Below, piece after piece: positions 26,938 through 35,905 of a stretch of DNA of 64,000 bases. The position numbers and the translations under genes are program-made. The notes beneath the pieces were generated by a model. It saw only the letters and a list, made by a program, of their open reading frames with translations. It searched no databases and was not told the origin of the DNA. Every line of letters starts with the position of its first letter. Within the stretch, counting starts at the first letter, position 1. Origin of the DNA: Microbulbifer sp. GL-2 (GTDB lineage: Bacteria; Pseudomonadota; Gammaproteobacteria; Pseudomonadales; Cellvibrionaceae); the NCBI RefSeq assembly GCF_007183175.1, contig NZ_AP019807.1, positions 1,429,001-1,493,000 of the forward strand, written 5' to 3'.

Positions 26938-27666
26938 ATGTTTCATTTTACCTGCTCATCATTCAGAAGTTGGGCTGCGGACTGGCAGTCAACATCGATA
27001 TTAATGCTTGACAGTGAAGAACTTGCCCGCCTGAAGGGATTTCAGAGCTCCAGACGTAAGATGCAATTTCTAGCTGGGAGGCTACTTGCTCGAACTCTTA
27101 TAGCAGAACAAGTCGGCTGCTCTCCCCACGAGCTGGTGTTTGATGCTGAACGGCCAACAATAGCCTACTGTGATGGGATCCCTCTTCTAAACCTCTCAAT
27201 CAGTCATACTTCAGACTTTGTCACTGCTGCAATAGGGAAGGCCCCTGTTGGCATAGATTACGAGAAAAATCACCCACTTAGAGATTGGCTGGCAATTGCT
27301 CAAAATTACTTCAGCAGCTACGAGGTTTCCTGGCTCAGGAATCAAACCGCCCATCTTCTGGCAGAGGAGTTCATACGCATCTGGACTGCCAAAGAAGCTC
27401 TGGCTAAATGCTGCGGGGAAGAACTGGGTAAATTACTAGCGATCCCCACGCCTGTGGGCGAGCTGGCTACCTGGCCTGAGCCCTACAGCAAGTACCGCTG
27501 CTGGGGGGGCAGCCCGCAGCAGGACACTTATGTCTGCTTAGTAGGCGAGTCCTCCACTAAATTCAGTCCGATCGAATTAAGCGGCACATACAGAGTTGAT
27601 TTCAATGGCGCAGCAAGTCGAGAAGTTCAGCTCCGATCCTTTCACGCTGAAGGCAGGCTTCCATAA
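26938..27666 (+). CDS. 4'-phosphopantetheinyl transferase (Sfp/EntD type)
   Basis: 242 aa from ATG 26938 (MFHFTCSSFRSWAADW), with AAAGG just upstream; the open frame reaches back to 26869 without family support. LAGRLLARTLIAEQ, LNLSISHTSDFVTAAI, the Mg-binding VGIDYEKN and WTAKEALAK are the diagnostic Sfp-type motifs. It transfers 4'-phosphopantetheine from CoA to the Ser of carrier proteins. Divergent placement next to the APE operon indicates that it activates the two ACPs there. Confidence 0.9.
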   Translation: MFHFTCSSFRSWAADWQSTSILMLDSEELARLKGFQSSRRKMQFLAGRLLARTLIAEQVGCSPHELVFDAERPTIAYCDGIPLLNLSISHTSDFVTAAIGKAPVGIDYEKNHPLRDWLAIAQNYFSSYEVSWLRNQTAHLLAEEFIRIWTAKEALAKCCGEELGKLLAIPTPVGELATWPEPYSKYRCWGGSPQQDTYVCLVGESSTKFSPIELSGTYRVDFNGAASREVQLRSFHAEGRLP

Positions 27667-27721
27667 AACCCTTTAATCACCGTAGATCAAAGGGCTCACT
27701 GGCAATCATTCTTGCTTCGAC

Positions 27722-29344
27722 TCAGTCCTGACCAAACAAGTCCCCAAAGAAATCCCCCCCATACCAAGAGGGTTTACCCTCGGCATCCGCCACCTCTCTG
27801 GCAATCAGGTAATTCACTTCGGTAAACTGCTTGGCCGCCACATAATTAATTCCCGCATCGGGAGCATCACCAGGTTTATGGTAGCTCTCCTGCAGGAAAG
27901 CCACCTGCATAGCGGTGCCATCGATATCCGGGTCCTGAGCCTCACGGCCAGTGATCAGATAAATTGAAGGAACGCCGCGGCGTACGAAATTGTAGTGGTC
28001 ACTACGCACAAAAATAACTTCTTCTGGCATGGGGTCCGGGCTGAGTTTAAGCCCGCTGCGACTAGCGGCGTGTTTAGCGATCTGCCCTAAAGAGGAGTGC
28101 TCAGCGCCGAAGGCAATAATGTCACGAAATGGATAAAGCAGCATCGGCATATCCAGATTGATATTAGCCACAATGGACTGCAGAGGCACAGTGGGATATT
28201 CGGCAAAGTAGTCAGAGCCCAGTAACCCCTTTTCCTCGCCGGTAACCGCAACAAATAGCAGGGACCGTCGAGGTGACTGACCAGACTCTATAAACAGGCG
28301 TGCAGTTTCCAGCATTACCGCAATCCCGGCAGCATTATCCTGCGCACCATAGTAAATCTGGCCATCATCCTTTTTACCGATGTGGTCCAGATGCGCAGAG
28401 AAAACTACATATTCATCTTTTAGCAATGGATCGCTGCCAGGCAGAACAGCCACAACATTAGGACTGGTTATTGCCTCGTGCTTGGAGTTCGTATTCAACT
28501 CGGCGCGATATGGTAAGGCAAAACCTTTAGGGTTTTTCCCATTTTCCATATCCTCGAATACGCCTTGCAGACTTCGCTGGGCACCAACAAACAGCTTGCC
28601 CGCAGCATCGCTATTGAGCATGGCACCGGGGTGCAGTCCGGGAGTGGCACTGCCCGGCTTGCCTTTCCGGTTGACCCAATCGAAAGTATCATCGTGGCGA
28701 TGTTCAGCATAGCGTGCAAAAGGGCGGCGCTTTTCGCGCTCAGGGGTATATAAGGTGATATAGCCCACTGCGCCGTTACGGGCTGCGGTTTCGCGCTTAT
28801 TACGGCTGGACGCATAATGGGCTCCAACTTCGCTGGGCAGGCTGTCCGGGCGACCACTCAGTATCACTGCAATCTTGCCTTTCACATCCAGGTTTGCGTA
28901 GTCGTTGAGACCATAGTCCAGGGCTTCAATACCGTATCCAACAAATACCAGATCCGCTTCCAGGCTACTGCGCTCGTTAACTGCGGAGGGAGCAGCAATA
29001 AACTCCTCTCCGAAAGTGAAGGTGGTCTCACTATTACTCCCTTTCAGTACAAGACTGGGCTCTGTGTTATCCCAGCTGGCGCGACGGAAGGGCACCTCCT
29101 GGAAAAAACCCTGCTCTCCGGCTGGAGCCAGTCCCATACGTTCGAACTGTTGAGCCACATACTGCGCCGCCTTGCGGTAACCCTCACTACCGGTATCACG
29201 ACCAGCCAATTCAGCTGATGCCAGATAATCTACATCCCTGCGAATGTGGTCAGTACTGGCGCTGGGAACAAAGCTCGAGGGGACAGTGGTGCAGGCCACC
29301 AACAGTGCCGTCAGCAGGGCACTGAACAGGATGTTGCTTCTCAT
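27722..29344 (-). CDS. M28 family zinc aminopeptidase, PA-domain lipoprotein
   Basis: 540 aa from ATG 29344 (lipobox LVAC at about residue 17); a TTG 18 bases upstream is also in frame. Order: lipobox, N-terminal M28 part with LAGRDTGSEGYRKAA, a PA insert (about 140-250), then catalytic blocks VFSAHLDHIG, GAQDNAAGIAVM, TGEEKGLLGSDYF, NINLDMPM and a final VRSDHYNF His. These supply the two-zinc site of M28 peptidases. It should be an envelope-attached aminopeptidase for peptide scavenging. It is a single gene, convergent with the PPTase gene. Confidence 0.92.
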   Translation of the reverse strand: MRSNILFSALLTALLVACTTVPSSFVPSASTDHIRRDVDYLASAELAGRDTGSEGYRKAAQYVAQQFERMGLAPAGEQGFFQEVPFRRASWDNTEPSLVLKGSNSETTFTFGEEFIAAPSAVNERSSLEADLVFVGYGIEALDYGLNDYANLDVKGKIAVILSGRPDSLPSEVGAHYASSRNKRETAARNGAVGYITLYTPEREKRRPFARYAEHRHDDTFDWVNRKGKPGSATPGLHPGAMLNSDAAGKLFVGAQRSLQGVFEDMENGKNPKGFALPYRAELNTNSKHEAITSPNVVAVLPGSDPLLKDEYVVFSAHLDHIGKKDDGQIYYGAQDNAAGIAVMLETARLFIESGQSPRRSLLFVAVTGEEKGLLGSDYFAEYPTVPLQSIVANINLDMPMLLYPFRDIIAFGAEHSSLGQIAKHAASRSGLKLSPDPMPEEVIFVRSDHYNFVRRGVPSIYLITGREAQDPDIDGTAMQVAFLQESYHKPGDAPDAGINYVAAKQFTEVNYLIAREVADAEGKPSWYGGDFFGDLFGQD

Positions 29345-29497
29345 GGGAGTTCTACTTCTCAATCAACTATCGCGACTGGATAACGCCGCCTATTAAAGGG
29401 GCGCAAGCTTACCATGATCCACAGCGGCTGGAACCGGAATAGCGTAAGTGGTTACTCACATTTGAAATCTGGTCTGCCTTGGAGTCGAAACTCACCT

Positions 29498-30241
29498 TCA
29501 AGCCGCTTTGCCGATACCGGCGAATGCCTGGTCCACGGCGGTAGTAACTTTTTCATGGGCACGATCTGGACAAAACTCTCCATGGGCGCCCAACAGGTGC
29601 ATGAAACGCAGTTGCATCAGGCGTTTGAAGTCTTCCAGTAAATAATGCCTGGGGTCATGGCCCCCTGGAGTCATACGCACACGCCAGGCCGGTGGAACCT
29701 GCATACCGCGGCGCAGGCCGGAAAAGCGCAGGAGATTCCGGCCAATCCAGTTACAGCCGCGCCAACTACCCCAGTACTGCAGTGCATCGCAACTTATTAA
29801 CAACCCCCCATTGAACGGCAACCAAAGTACAGCCTCGGGGAAGCGACTATGGGAAAACTCCAGAAAGCGACCACCGGGTACCGGGCAGTCCCCGGCTTCC
29901 CTGATCGGCCGGTCGGCTCCTGGTGGGTAGAAGTCCGAGCCAGTCTGCCGCCAAAAAATCAGGTCGAAATGATCGCGATAGTAGAGGTCATCCTGACCGT
30001 GATGGTAGCCGAGACGCACAGCATGGCTAATCCTACCAAGATCCCACAGCTTCTCCTCCAACTGTGGGCGCAGGCGCACCGGATTGACCAGGGTGAGATC
30101 CTCTCCCCAGCGCACTATGGCCATATTGCGGTTGATGGTTACACCCGGAGCCAGTTTTACGGTTCCCGGGACACAGAATAAATCCGGCAACAGCTGGCGA
30201 ATTTCTCCGTGTGGTTGTGGCGGTGGGTAATTGATTTGCAC
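29498..30241 (-). CDS. Metallo-beta-lactamase-like protein (DUF4336-like)
   Basis: 247 aa if translated from GTG 30241, which avoids an 86-base overlap with the upstream ACT gene; the frame stays open to 30337. The pattern PGTVKLAPGVTINRNMAIVRWGEDLTLVNPVRL, AVRLGYHHGQDDLYYRDHFD and later FNGGLLISCDALQYW resembles DUF4336/MBL-fold proteins. The canonical HxHxDH is degenerate (HHGQDD), so hydrolase activity is doubtful. It lies 10 bases after the ACT-domain gene. Confidence 0.6.
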   Translation of the reverse strand: MQINYPPPQPHGEIRQLLPDLFCVPGTVKLAPGVTINRNMAIVRWGEDLTLVNPVRLRPQLEEKLWDLGRISHAVRLGYHHGQDDLYYRDHFDLIFWRQTGSDFYPPGADRPIREAGDCPVPGGRFLEFSHSRFPEAVLWLPFNGGLLISCDALQYWGSWRGCNWIGRNLLRFSGLRRGMQVPPAWRVRMTPGGHDPRHYLLEDFKRLMQLRFMHLLGAHGEFCPDRAHEKVTTAVDQAFAGIGKAA

Positions 30242-30251
30242 TATAAGTGGC

Positions 30252-30662
30252 TCAGGTGTAGTGAACCCGATTACTGATACCCCGCAGTAGCTGCAAGGCA
30301 CGTTCGGCGCTGTCTTCAGGGACGAATATATGATCATGGCGCAGTGCAGTCACGACATTGGCCACGATACCAGCCTCCGCCAGCTCCTTGGTAATAGTCG
30401 CGGTTAACCCCACTGCGCTGAGGCTGGAAAATACCTGTAGGGTAATCTGTCGAAATGGTGCGCTGGAGGCGATACCGTATTGCTGTGCCAGATGCAGTGG
30501 CAGAATTGCGCTCATACCCTCCCCTTCGCGGAAGATGCACAGGCTTTCCGCCAATACTTCTTCAAGCCGGGCATCCGACACCTGACAAAATACGAAGATT
30601 TCCTCCTGTAATTTCGGGCACATATTGCGCAAGATCTTAGCGAGGGACACTTTTGCATTCAT
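30252..30662 (-). CDS. ACT-domain protein
   Basis: 136 aa. The pattern LEEVLAESLCIFREGEGMSAIL and FSSLSAVGLTATITKELAEAGIVANVVTALRHDHIFV is the tandem beta-alpha-beta ACT arrangement seen in small stand-alone ACT proteins (CASTOR/ACT_7 type). Such domains bind amino acids and often control them allosterically. No enzyme domain is attached. Role unknown; probably co-transcribed with the MBL-like gene. Confidence 0.75.
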   Translation of the reverse strand: MNAKVSLAKILRNMCPKLQEEIFVFCQVSDARLEEVLAESLCIFREGEGMSAILPLHLAQQYGIASSAPFRQITLQVFSSLSAVGLTATITKELAEAGIVANVVTALRHDHIFVPEDSAERALQLLRGISNRVHYT

Positions 30663-30813
30663 ACCCTGTTGCCATCTTGAAGACCTTTAGCGATTTACCA
30701 CCGACAGCCGCTTGATATTCAAAAATTGCTGAGTGTATTTGAAAGTGCTAACAGGACTTGCTGGTTACCTTGCACTTTCCCCAGCACTCCCAGCGCCTGA
30801 ACGGCTTTTTATT

Positions 30814-31572
30814 TTAATTTCGCCTGCGCCGTTTCACGCCTTTTTTTCCTGCTTCTTTTAATACCTCTCCGTCAAACTCCGGTTCGCCTGGAGCCGGGGT
30901 GGTATCTACCTCCAATTCCGGTGACTCATCCTTCTCCCAGCTATGCAGAGCCTTGTCGATGTCCTTTTCCAAACCCAGGCTGGGGAATTCCGGGCACGGA
31001 GCATCTCGCTCAGGATCGTGCCAGGCTGAGAGTGGTGCAACAAAAACCACCAGTGATTTGTGCAGTCGGTTACGACCTATACTCACTTCGGTCCATGTAG
31101 TCTGCCAAGCGAACTTGCCCCGTACCGCATAGTCACTTTCGTAGGATTTTAAGGTGAGGAAATAGGGATATATTTTACCGCGACGACAAATAATTCTGCG
31201 GCCGGTTTTGATATTTGCCATCTGCGTAAAGGGATCAAAATACCAGTGTATATCGTACCCAAACGCAAACTGCATTTTACCGTTGCTCGGCAGGAAGGCA
31301 TAGGAGCGACCTGTGCCGTCGGGCTTCAAGCTCCAAACATGCCGGGCTTCACCATCCCTGGAAATTAACCAGGCACCAACCCACTGGTCGGCATCAAGTT
31401 CTGACTCTGCCTGCCAACCTTCCGTTTGGCTTTTTTCCTGCTTCTCTTTGATTTCCTGTTTAGCGAATGCTGTAGCGCAGTTAAGCAAAAATACCAGAGT
31501 AATTGCCAGAAGCCTCTGCGACACAACAGTTCTCCGGGGTCGTGCAAACTCCTCCCTGAGTGGAATATCCAT
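30814..31572 (-). CDS. Hypothetical exported protein (paralogue of next gene)
   Basis: 252 aa from ATG 31572, chosen because it gives a signal peptide (LLAITLVFLLNCATAFA) and avoids overlap with the upstream gene. The core GAWLISRDGEARHVWSLKPDGTGRSYAF followed by FGYDIHWYFD and TGRRIICRRGKIY recurs in the adjacent gene 31611-32096. The C-terminal tail is acidic, then basic (KKGVKRRRRN). Periplasmic location is predicted; I do not recognise the family. Confidence 0.65.
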   Translation of the reverse strand: MDIPLREEFARPRRTVVSQRLLAITLVFLLNCATAFAKQEIKEKQEKSQTEGWQAESELDADQWVGAWLISRDGEARHVWSLKPDGTGRSYAFLPSNGKMQFAFGYDIHWYFDPFTQMANIKTGRRIICRRGKIYPYFLTLKSYESDYAVRGKFAWQTTWTEVSIGRNRLHKSLVVFVAPLSAWHDPERDAPCPEFPSLGLEKDIDKALHSWEKDESPELEVDTTPAPGEPEFDGEVLKEAGKKGVKRRRRN

Positions 31573-31610
31573 GCCTGTGATATTGAGGGCCGGTAGCAAC
31601 ACGCGGGGGC

Positions 31611-32096
31611 TCAGCTGGCAATATCTGGACAACTACTGCCTGCCTTCGGAGTATTCCAGCTACTGAGTCGGCGCTGGAAGCTCAACAGACCACCGCCTGC
31701 CTGCAGCCAGTGACGACCGTCAATTACGGCAAACAGCAAGGTGGATCTACTCCAGCCACGAAAAGCGACTGACACCACTCCGCCCTTGCAATGCAACGAG
31801 GCACCGGTGCGAACCCGTACACGATCGCCATCCAATTGCCAGTTAATTGCAAAACCATGGGTCAGGCGCCCTCCGGAATTAAAGCCATAGGCGTAGCCGG
31901 AACCATCGGCATTCAGCTGCCAGACCAACTGGTCATCACCTTCACTGACCACCAGCCAGTTGCCGGCCCATTTCTGTTGCGCCGACTCCGCAGCTGCGGC
32001 CAGTGGCAACAATAGGAAAAGTACCAGGACTACGGCGAAGGTCTGCAGGAAGGAAGCCAGGACACGATTCGATAGGGAATTACGCAAATACTTCAT
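31611..32096 (-). CDS. Hypothetical exported protein (paralogue of previous gene)
   Basis: 161 aa with a signal peptide (FAVVLVLFLLLPLAAAAES). The core GNWLVVSEGDDQLVWQLNADGSGYAYGF ... FAINWQLDGDRVRVRTGASLHCKGG parallels the neighbouring protein position by position, so the two genes look like a tandem duplication that has diverged. The repeated W-x(n)-DGxG pattern suggests a small lipocalin/META-like beta fold. No function can be assigned. Confidence 0.65.
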   Translation of the reverse strand: MKYLRNSLSNRVLASFLQTFAVVLVLFLLLPLAAAAESAQQKWAGNWLVVSEGDDQLVWQLNADGSGYAYGFNSGGRLTHGFAINWQLDGDRVRVRTGASLHCKGGVVSVAFRGWSRSTLLFAVIDGRHWLQAGGGLLSFQRRLSSWNTPKAGSSCPDIAS

Positions 32097-32363
32097 GCGT
32101 TGCTCTACTGTGTCTGCCCGCGGAAGTCACCGCAGGTTGGGGTTGCTGCGAACGGCGGCGAGGGCTGCCGCCAGTTTTCCTGTCCGGTTGCAGCCTTGGC
32201 GACCGGCGTGAAAAATTGCTTAGGCGCTCTTTTTCACATCCTTTGCTTAGTAAGGCTAGACGCAAAATCCCACAGTGGCATTAGAAGCATTAAAAATATT
32301 TATTGAGACGCCAGAGTAATTCTGGGAATAGATAGATTTGCCTGATGAATGGAATAATTGTGT

Positions 32364-32828
32364 TTATTTTGTATGTGCATCAGACAGATTTTTATCCGCT
32401 CGCCAGACACGATATTTGAGCTGTACACCATCTGGCAGGTACACCACCAACGGCAGGCTGCTGTTATAAGGCAGTACCAGGCCGTCCCCACGCACACTGA
32501 TGAACCGTCGCGACTCAGACCCAGGGGCACATACCTTTTGCGTACCAGGCGTTGGTTTCAACTCAGACAGGACATAGTAGGGATAACCCCAGCCTGGTAA
32601 CTGCTGCCGCTGCAAAGGCGCGGAAAAACTTCGCAGGTTACAATCAGCAACTTCGCTCTTTCCCGGCACCAACTCCACCATAAAGCGGCTTTCATCGACC
32701 ACTTTTGGCAGCTGGATAATGTGGCGCTGCTTTCCCGCCAAATCCTCGGGAAAGGCGTCCAGGGGCTCCGCAGCCTGTACCGAAATTGCACTGAAAACAA
32801 CAAGTGACGTTACGAAGGATCTTGCCAT
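32364..32828 (-). CDS. eco: Ecotin, periplasmic serine-protease inhibitor
   Basis: 154 aa with signal peptide to about residue 19. IIQLPKVVDESRFMVELVPGKSEVADCNL, GWGYPYYVLSEL, LPYNSSLPLVVYLPDGVQLKYRVWRA match ecotin throughout, including the two Cys that form its disulfide. The dimeric inhibitor blocks trypsin-like proteases. The reactive loop reads TPGTQKVC where E. coli has STMMAC, so P1-P1' would be Gln-Lys in place of Met-Met. It is 46 bases after the cytochrome gene and may be co-transcribed with it. Confidence 0.93.
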   Translation of the reverse strand: MARSFVTSLVVFSAISVQAAEPLDAFPEDLAGKQRHIIQLPKVVDESRFMVELVPGKSEVADCNLRSFSAPLQRQQLPGWGYPYYVLSELKPTPGTQKVCAPGSESRRFISVRGDGLVLPYNSSLPLVVYLPDGVQLKYRVWRADKNLSDAHTK

Positions 32829-32874
32829 GGCGACTTCCTCACTTCAGGATCTCTGACCTGGCGCTCAAACCTTT

Positions 32875-34074
32875 TTACAGTCTAGACAGCTTTCGTCTCC
32901 GCAACGCCCACCACAGAGCCACCCCCAGTGCCAGAGCCAGGGCAAAGAGCAGCGCCGCCCAAAGGTATTCGTATCCGCCACCGACAGTGGGCCCGAGTCG
33001 GGCCTGTGCCGATACCAGCATTGCACGCAAATCTTGAAAAGAGGCGATCACTTCGGCATTGGGCGCACCACTTAACAGTTCACTACGCAACTGTTGCCAC
33101 CGCGCCTGCAATTGGGTCGTCAAGACCTGATCCCTCATCGCAATTTGTGCGCGCAGTGGCAGGTAGCCCTCGCGATAGGCAAGCATCAACTTGTGATAGG
33201 CCCCAGCCCTGTCCCCAGCCCGATAGTCAGTTTGCGCCAGTTGCAACAAGCCGTCGGCTCGCGCCAAAGGAGGCTCCAGGGCACGCACAAGGTGTGGATG
33301 AGCTCGCCACCACATAAGGGCGCTCGAGGCATCAGCCGGCAGCTCCACCGGGCGGGTGACCGCCATTCCAGGCAAACCCACCAATGCAGGGTAATGTTCA
33401 GCTAGGTCAGCGGAAGGGGGCAACTGGTCATTTACCGAAAAGGCGGCCACTGTCACCGCCAGGGCCCAGCGCTGCCAGACAGTCAGGTTGCCATCCACAT
33501 TTTCCCCATGCACACCATTCACAGTAGGGTTCAGGGTATTGTAAAGATCGTAGAGGCTGAAGCTGGCCATGCGGGAGGTATCGCGCAGATCAGGCACGTC
33601 CTCTCCACCCTCACCCTGTCCACCGTGGCAACTGGAGCAACGCTGTCGGTACAGGGGCATGGCGAGGCTGGCTTCTGGCAGGGTGTGGGCCGGTGACCTC
33701 TGCATCTGGTAGAGTGCCGCCATACGATCGGCCAATTCATTCGCACGGCGACGTACCGTCTCACCACCCTCCTTGCGTTCAATTGCCTCGCCCAGTTCGC
33801 CGAGACCTTTTTGCAGGGATGCACGGCCGGGCCGATCCGGTAACTGAAGTACCAGCTGCCGGGCCTGGACAGCATGTTGTAGCTGCAGCCGATAGAGTTC
33901 GGTATCCAGCACTTTACCGTTATCCACAGCATCCCCGTAATCCACTGCAAGATAGGAAAGCAGGTTGCTGGCCCGCGCGGCCAGTCTGTCATTCTCTGGG
34001 GCTAATTGCGCCCATAGAAATTCTGGAGATAGGGCCAGGAAGCAGAGACAGAGCCAGATCCATTTGTATCTCAT
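32875..34074 (-). CDS. Cytochrome c protein resembling N-terminal half of FTR1-type iron permease
   Basis: 399 aa from ATG 34074 (MRYKWIWLCLCFLALSPEFL signal peptide); the longer open frame to 34137 lacks one. Residues 25-130 (LSYLAVDYGDAVDNGKVLD...) and the following CSSCHGGQGEGG heme site match the region in front of the permease in cytochrome c/FTR1 iron permeases; AGAYHKLMLAYREGYLPLRAQIAMRD is also typical. But after one C-terminal helix (YLWAALLFALALALGVALWWAL) the protein ends, without any REGLE permease helix. It may donate or accept electrons during Fe(II) handling at the membrane. Function is inference. Confidence 0.75.
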   Translation of the reverse strand: MRYKWIWLCLCFLALSPEFLWAQLAPENDRLAARASNLLSYLAVDYGDAVDNGKVLDTELYRLQLQHAVQARQLVLQLPDRPGRASLQKGLGELGEAIERKEGGETVRRRANELADRMAALYQMQRSPAHTLPEASLAMPLYRQRCSSCHGGQGEGGEDVPDLRDTSRMASFSLYDLYNTLNPTVNGVHGENVDGNLTVWQRWALAVTVAAFSVNDQLPPSADLAEHYPALVGLPGMAVTRPVELPADASSALMWWRAHPHLVRALEPPLARADGLLQLAQTDYRAGDRAGAYHKLMLAYREGYLPLRAQIAMRDQVLTTQLQARWQQLRSELLSGAPNAEVIASFQDLRAMLVSAQARLGPTVGGGYEYLWAALLFALALALGVALWWALRRRKLSRL

Positions 34075-34163
34075 GGAATACTTCCCAATATAGGGATATC
34101 GGCCAGAAGGCGCCGCGGTGACAAAAGTCTGGCCCAAAATTATGAGCCAGAGAAGCTGGATAT

Positions 34164-34189
34164 AAAAAACCCCGCTCGGGGCGGGGTTT
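34164..34189 (-). terminator. Rho-independent terminator of dsbA
   Basis: AAACCCCGC (34167-34175) and GCGGGGTTT (34181-34189) form a 9-bp GC-rich stem; on the minus strand the stem runs into TTTTTT. It is just past the dsbA stop at 34205. Confidence 0.85.
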
Positions 34190-34204
34190 GGCTCGACAGG
34201 TTAA

Positions 34205-34891
34205 TTAACCGCGATCGGCGCGTTCCTTAGCGATCAGGTAATCAGCTACCTGCAGCATCACTTCCTGACTGTTACTCTTGCCTTTATAACCCGGCAAGGA
34301 GGAGCTGATGCGATACTTTCCAGCTACTACTACTTCCGGAGTGCCAGTCATTTTATAAGCACGCTGGTTGGCCATGCCCTGCTTCACTTTACTGTTGATC
34401 GCGAAGGAGTTCATCAGCTTGGCCGCCTTGGCACCATCGGCACCATGCTGGTTAAACAGGGCCTCGATTGCTTTTAGGTCCGGCTTCCAGTTACGACCCT
34501 CGCGAATAGCCAACATTTGGCGCTGGTTGTAGATGGTGTTGAACAGCGGAGTATGCATTTTTTCCAAAACGCCCATGGTGTCAGCCACATAGAACAGGCG
34601 CGCGTGTACATCCATAACTGGCTGCCATATAGCGGGCAACTTCTGCAGGGATACATCGCTGGGCATCTTCTCTTTCCAGCTGTCCAGTGTCGGTTCGAAG
34701 TGGTAGCAGTGTGCGCAGCCGTACCAGAACATCTCGGTTACTTCGATCTTGCTGTTGTTCTTCTGCGCAACCGCTTGCGGCAGTACCTGGTAGTGTTGAC
34801 CGGCCTTAAACTCACCGCTTTCTTGGGCACAGGCGACCAGACTGAACAATACAGCCATTACCATCGTTATTGGGGCGAGAACTGCTCTCAT
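34205..34891 (-). CDS. dsbA: Thiol:disulfide interchange protein DsbA
   Basis: 228 aa exported thioredoxin-fold oxidase. The signal peptide contains a possible lipobox (SLVAC). Active site reads FWYGCAHCYHFEP (CAHC, where E. coli has CPHC), with the cis-Pro loop MTGTPEVVV. It introduces disulfides into periplasmic proteins. GGAGAAG lies 8 bases before the ATG. Together with the cytochrome c4 gene, engB and polA it reproduces a conserved gammaproteobacterial neighbourhood. Confidence 0.93.
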   Translation of the reverse strand: MRAVLAPITMVMAVLFSLVACAQESGEFKAGQHYQVLPQAVAQKNNSKIEVTEMFWYGCAHCYHFEPTLDSWKEKMPSDVSLQKLPAIWQPVMDVHARLFYVADTMGVLEKMHTPLFNTIYNQRQMLAIREGRNWKPDLKAIEALFNQHGADGAKAAKLMNSFAINSKVKQGMANQRAYKMTGTPEVVVAGKYRISSSLPGYKGKSNSQEVMLQVADYLIAKERADRG

Positions 34892-35073
34892 AATAAGTCT
34901 TCTCCAACTTGTACATTCGTGGTTCGATTACCGGTTTGCGACTGGCTGTCGGACCACTGAGGACACAATAGACAACTCAGATTATTTAAGTTCCCGTTGC
35001 CACAGGCAAGGAAACGCCGCAAAAGATGCACTACTTTACCCAATTCTCGTGCCGGTAAGCGAGCCTCAGATAC

Positions 35074-35099
35074 AAAAAAGGCCGGTGTGTGACCGGCCT
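35074..35099 (-). terminator. Rho-independent terminator of cytochrome c4 gene
   Basis: AGGCCGGT (35079-35086) pairs with ACCGGCCT (35092-35099); on the minus strand it is followed by a T-run. It lies 23 bases beyond the cytochrome stop codon. Confidence 0.85.
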
Positions 35100-35121
35100 C
35101 TCGTAACTGTGACTGACAGGT

Positions 35122-35781
35122 TTACTCTGTCAGGCCAGCAATGTAATTGGCGACAGCCTTGATCTCAGCATCGGAGAGTTGCTTGGCCACAGTACGCATA
35201 GTACGGGTATCGCCGTCATTATTGCGACTACCTGCGCGGAAAGCCTTCAGCTGAGCCTCGATATACTCAGGGAATTGCCCGGACAGACGCGGGTAGCCGG
35301 CAGGCGCATTGCCCTGCCCGGTGGGAGAGTGACAGCCCATGCAAGCCGGCACACCGGTTTCCATATTGCCTGCACGGTACAGCTTGCGCCCAAAGGCCAG
35401 ACCGTCAACACTATCACCACTGTTCAATGTAATGGCGATGGCCTCAGAACCGGACAGCTGCATTGGCTGGGAGGCGAAATAAGCGGCGATATCCTGCAGA
35501 TCCTGGTCTTTGAAACTATCCAACTGACCAATCATCTGCGGCACATCACGGGTTTTGTCTTTGATATCCTTGAGCTGCTTATACAGGTACTTCTCACCGA
35601 GCCCGGCGATTTTTGGGAAGGCCGGGGCCAGGCTGTTGCCATCAGTACCGTGACAAGCGGCGCACTGGGCAGCTTTTGTCTTGCCCGCAGCAGCATCGCC
35701 CGAGGCCATTGCAAAGGGTATGGCCCCCAGGCCAATAACCAAACCGAGTGCCAGAGCAGTGTTCTTAATAATGCTGTTCAT
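35122..35781 (-). CDS. Diheme cytochrome c4
   Basis: 219 aa from ATG 35781 (MNSIIKNTALALGLVIGLGA signal peptide); the frame is open 16 codons further. Two class I heme motifs, CAACHGTDGN near residue 40 and CMGCHSPTGQG near residue 148, sit in two similar halves, each with an axial Met region. Cytochrome c4 is a periplasmic electron carrier that feeds terminal oxidases such as the aa3 and cbb3 types; an aa3 locus lies at 52-60 kb. The dsbA - c4 - engB order is the same as in Pseudomonas. Confidence 0.9.
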   Translation of the reverse strand: MNSIIKNTALALGLVIGLGAIPFAMASGDAAAGKTKAAQCAACHGTDGNSLAPAFPKIAGLGEKYLYKQLKDIKDKTRDVPQMIGQLDSFKDQDLQDIAAYFASQPMQLSGSEAIAITLNSGDSVDGLAFGRKLYRAGNMETGVPACMGCHSPTGQGNAPAGYPRLSGQFPEYIEAQLKAFRAGSRNNDGDTRTMRTVAKQLSDAEIKAVANYIAGLTE

Positions 35782-35905
35782 ACGTCGTCCCGTTGCGCGC
35801 TGAGATATGGCGTTTCGTGCCGCCCCCAATAGTCCTGCGACGCGAAAACCGCGGCATTATATACTTGCGCGCCAAGCGAGTGTACCGGATCAACAGACTT
35901 AAACC

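Noticed and set aside
27669..27694. CCCTTT/AAAGGG stem between the PPTase and M28 genes
   Set aside because: Only 6 bp with a 14-base loop and no T-tract; too weak to call a terminator.
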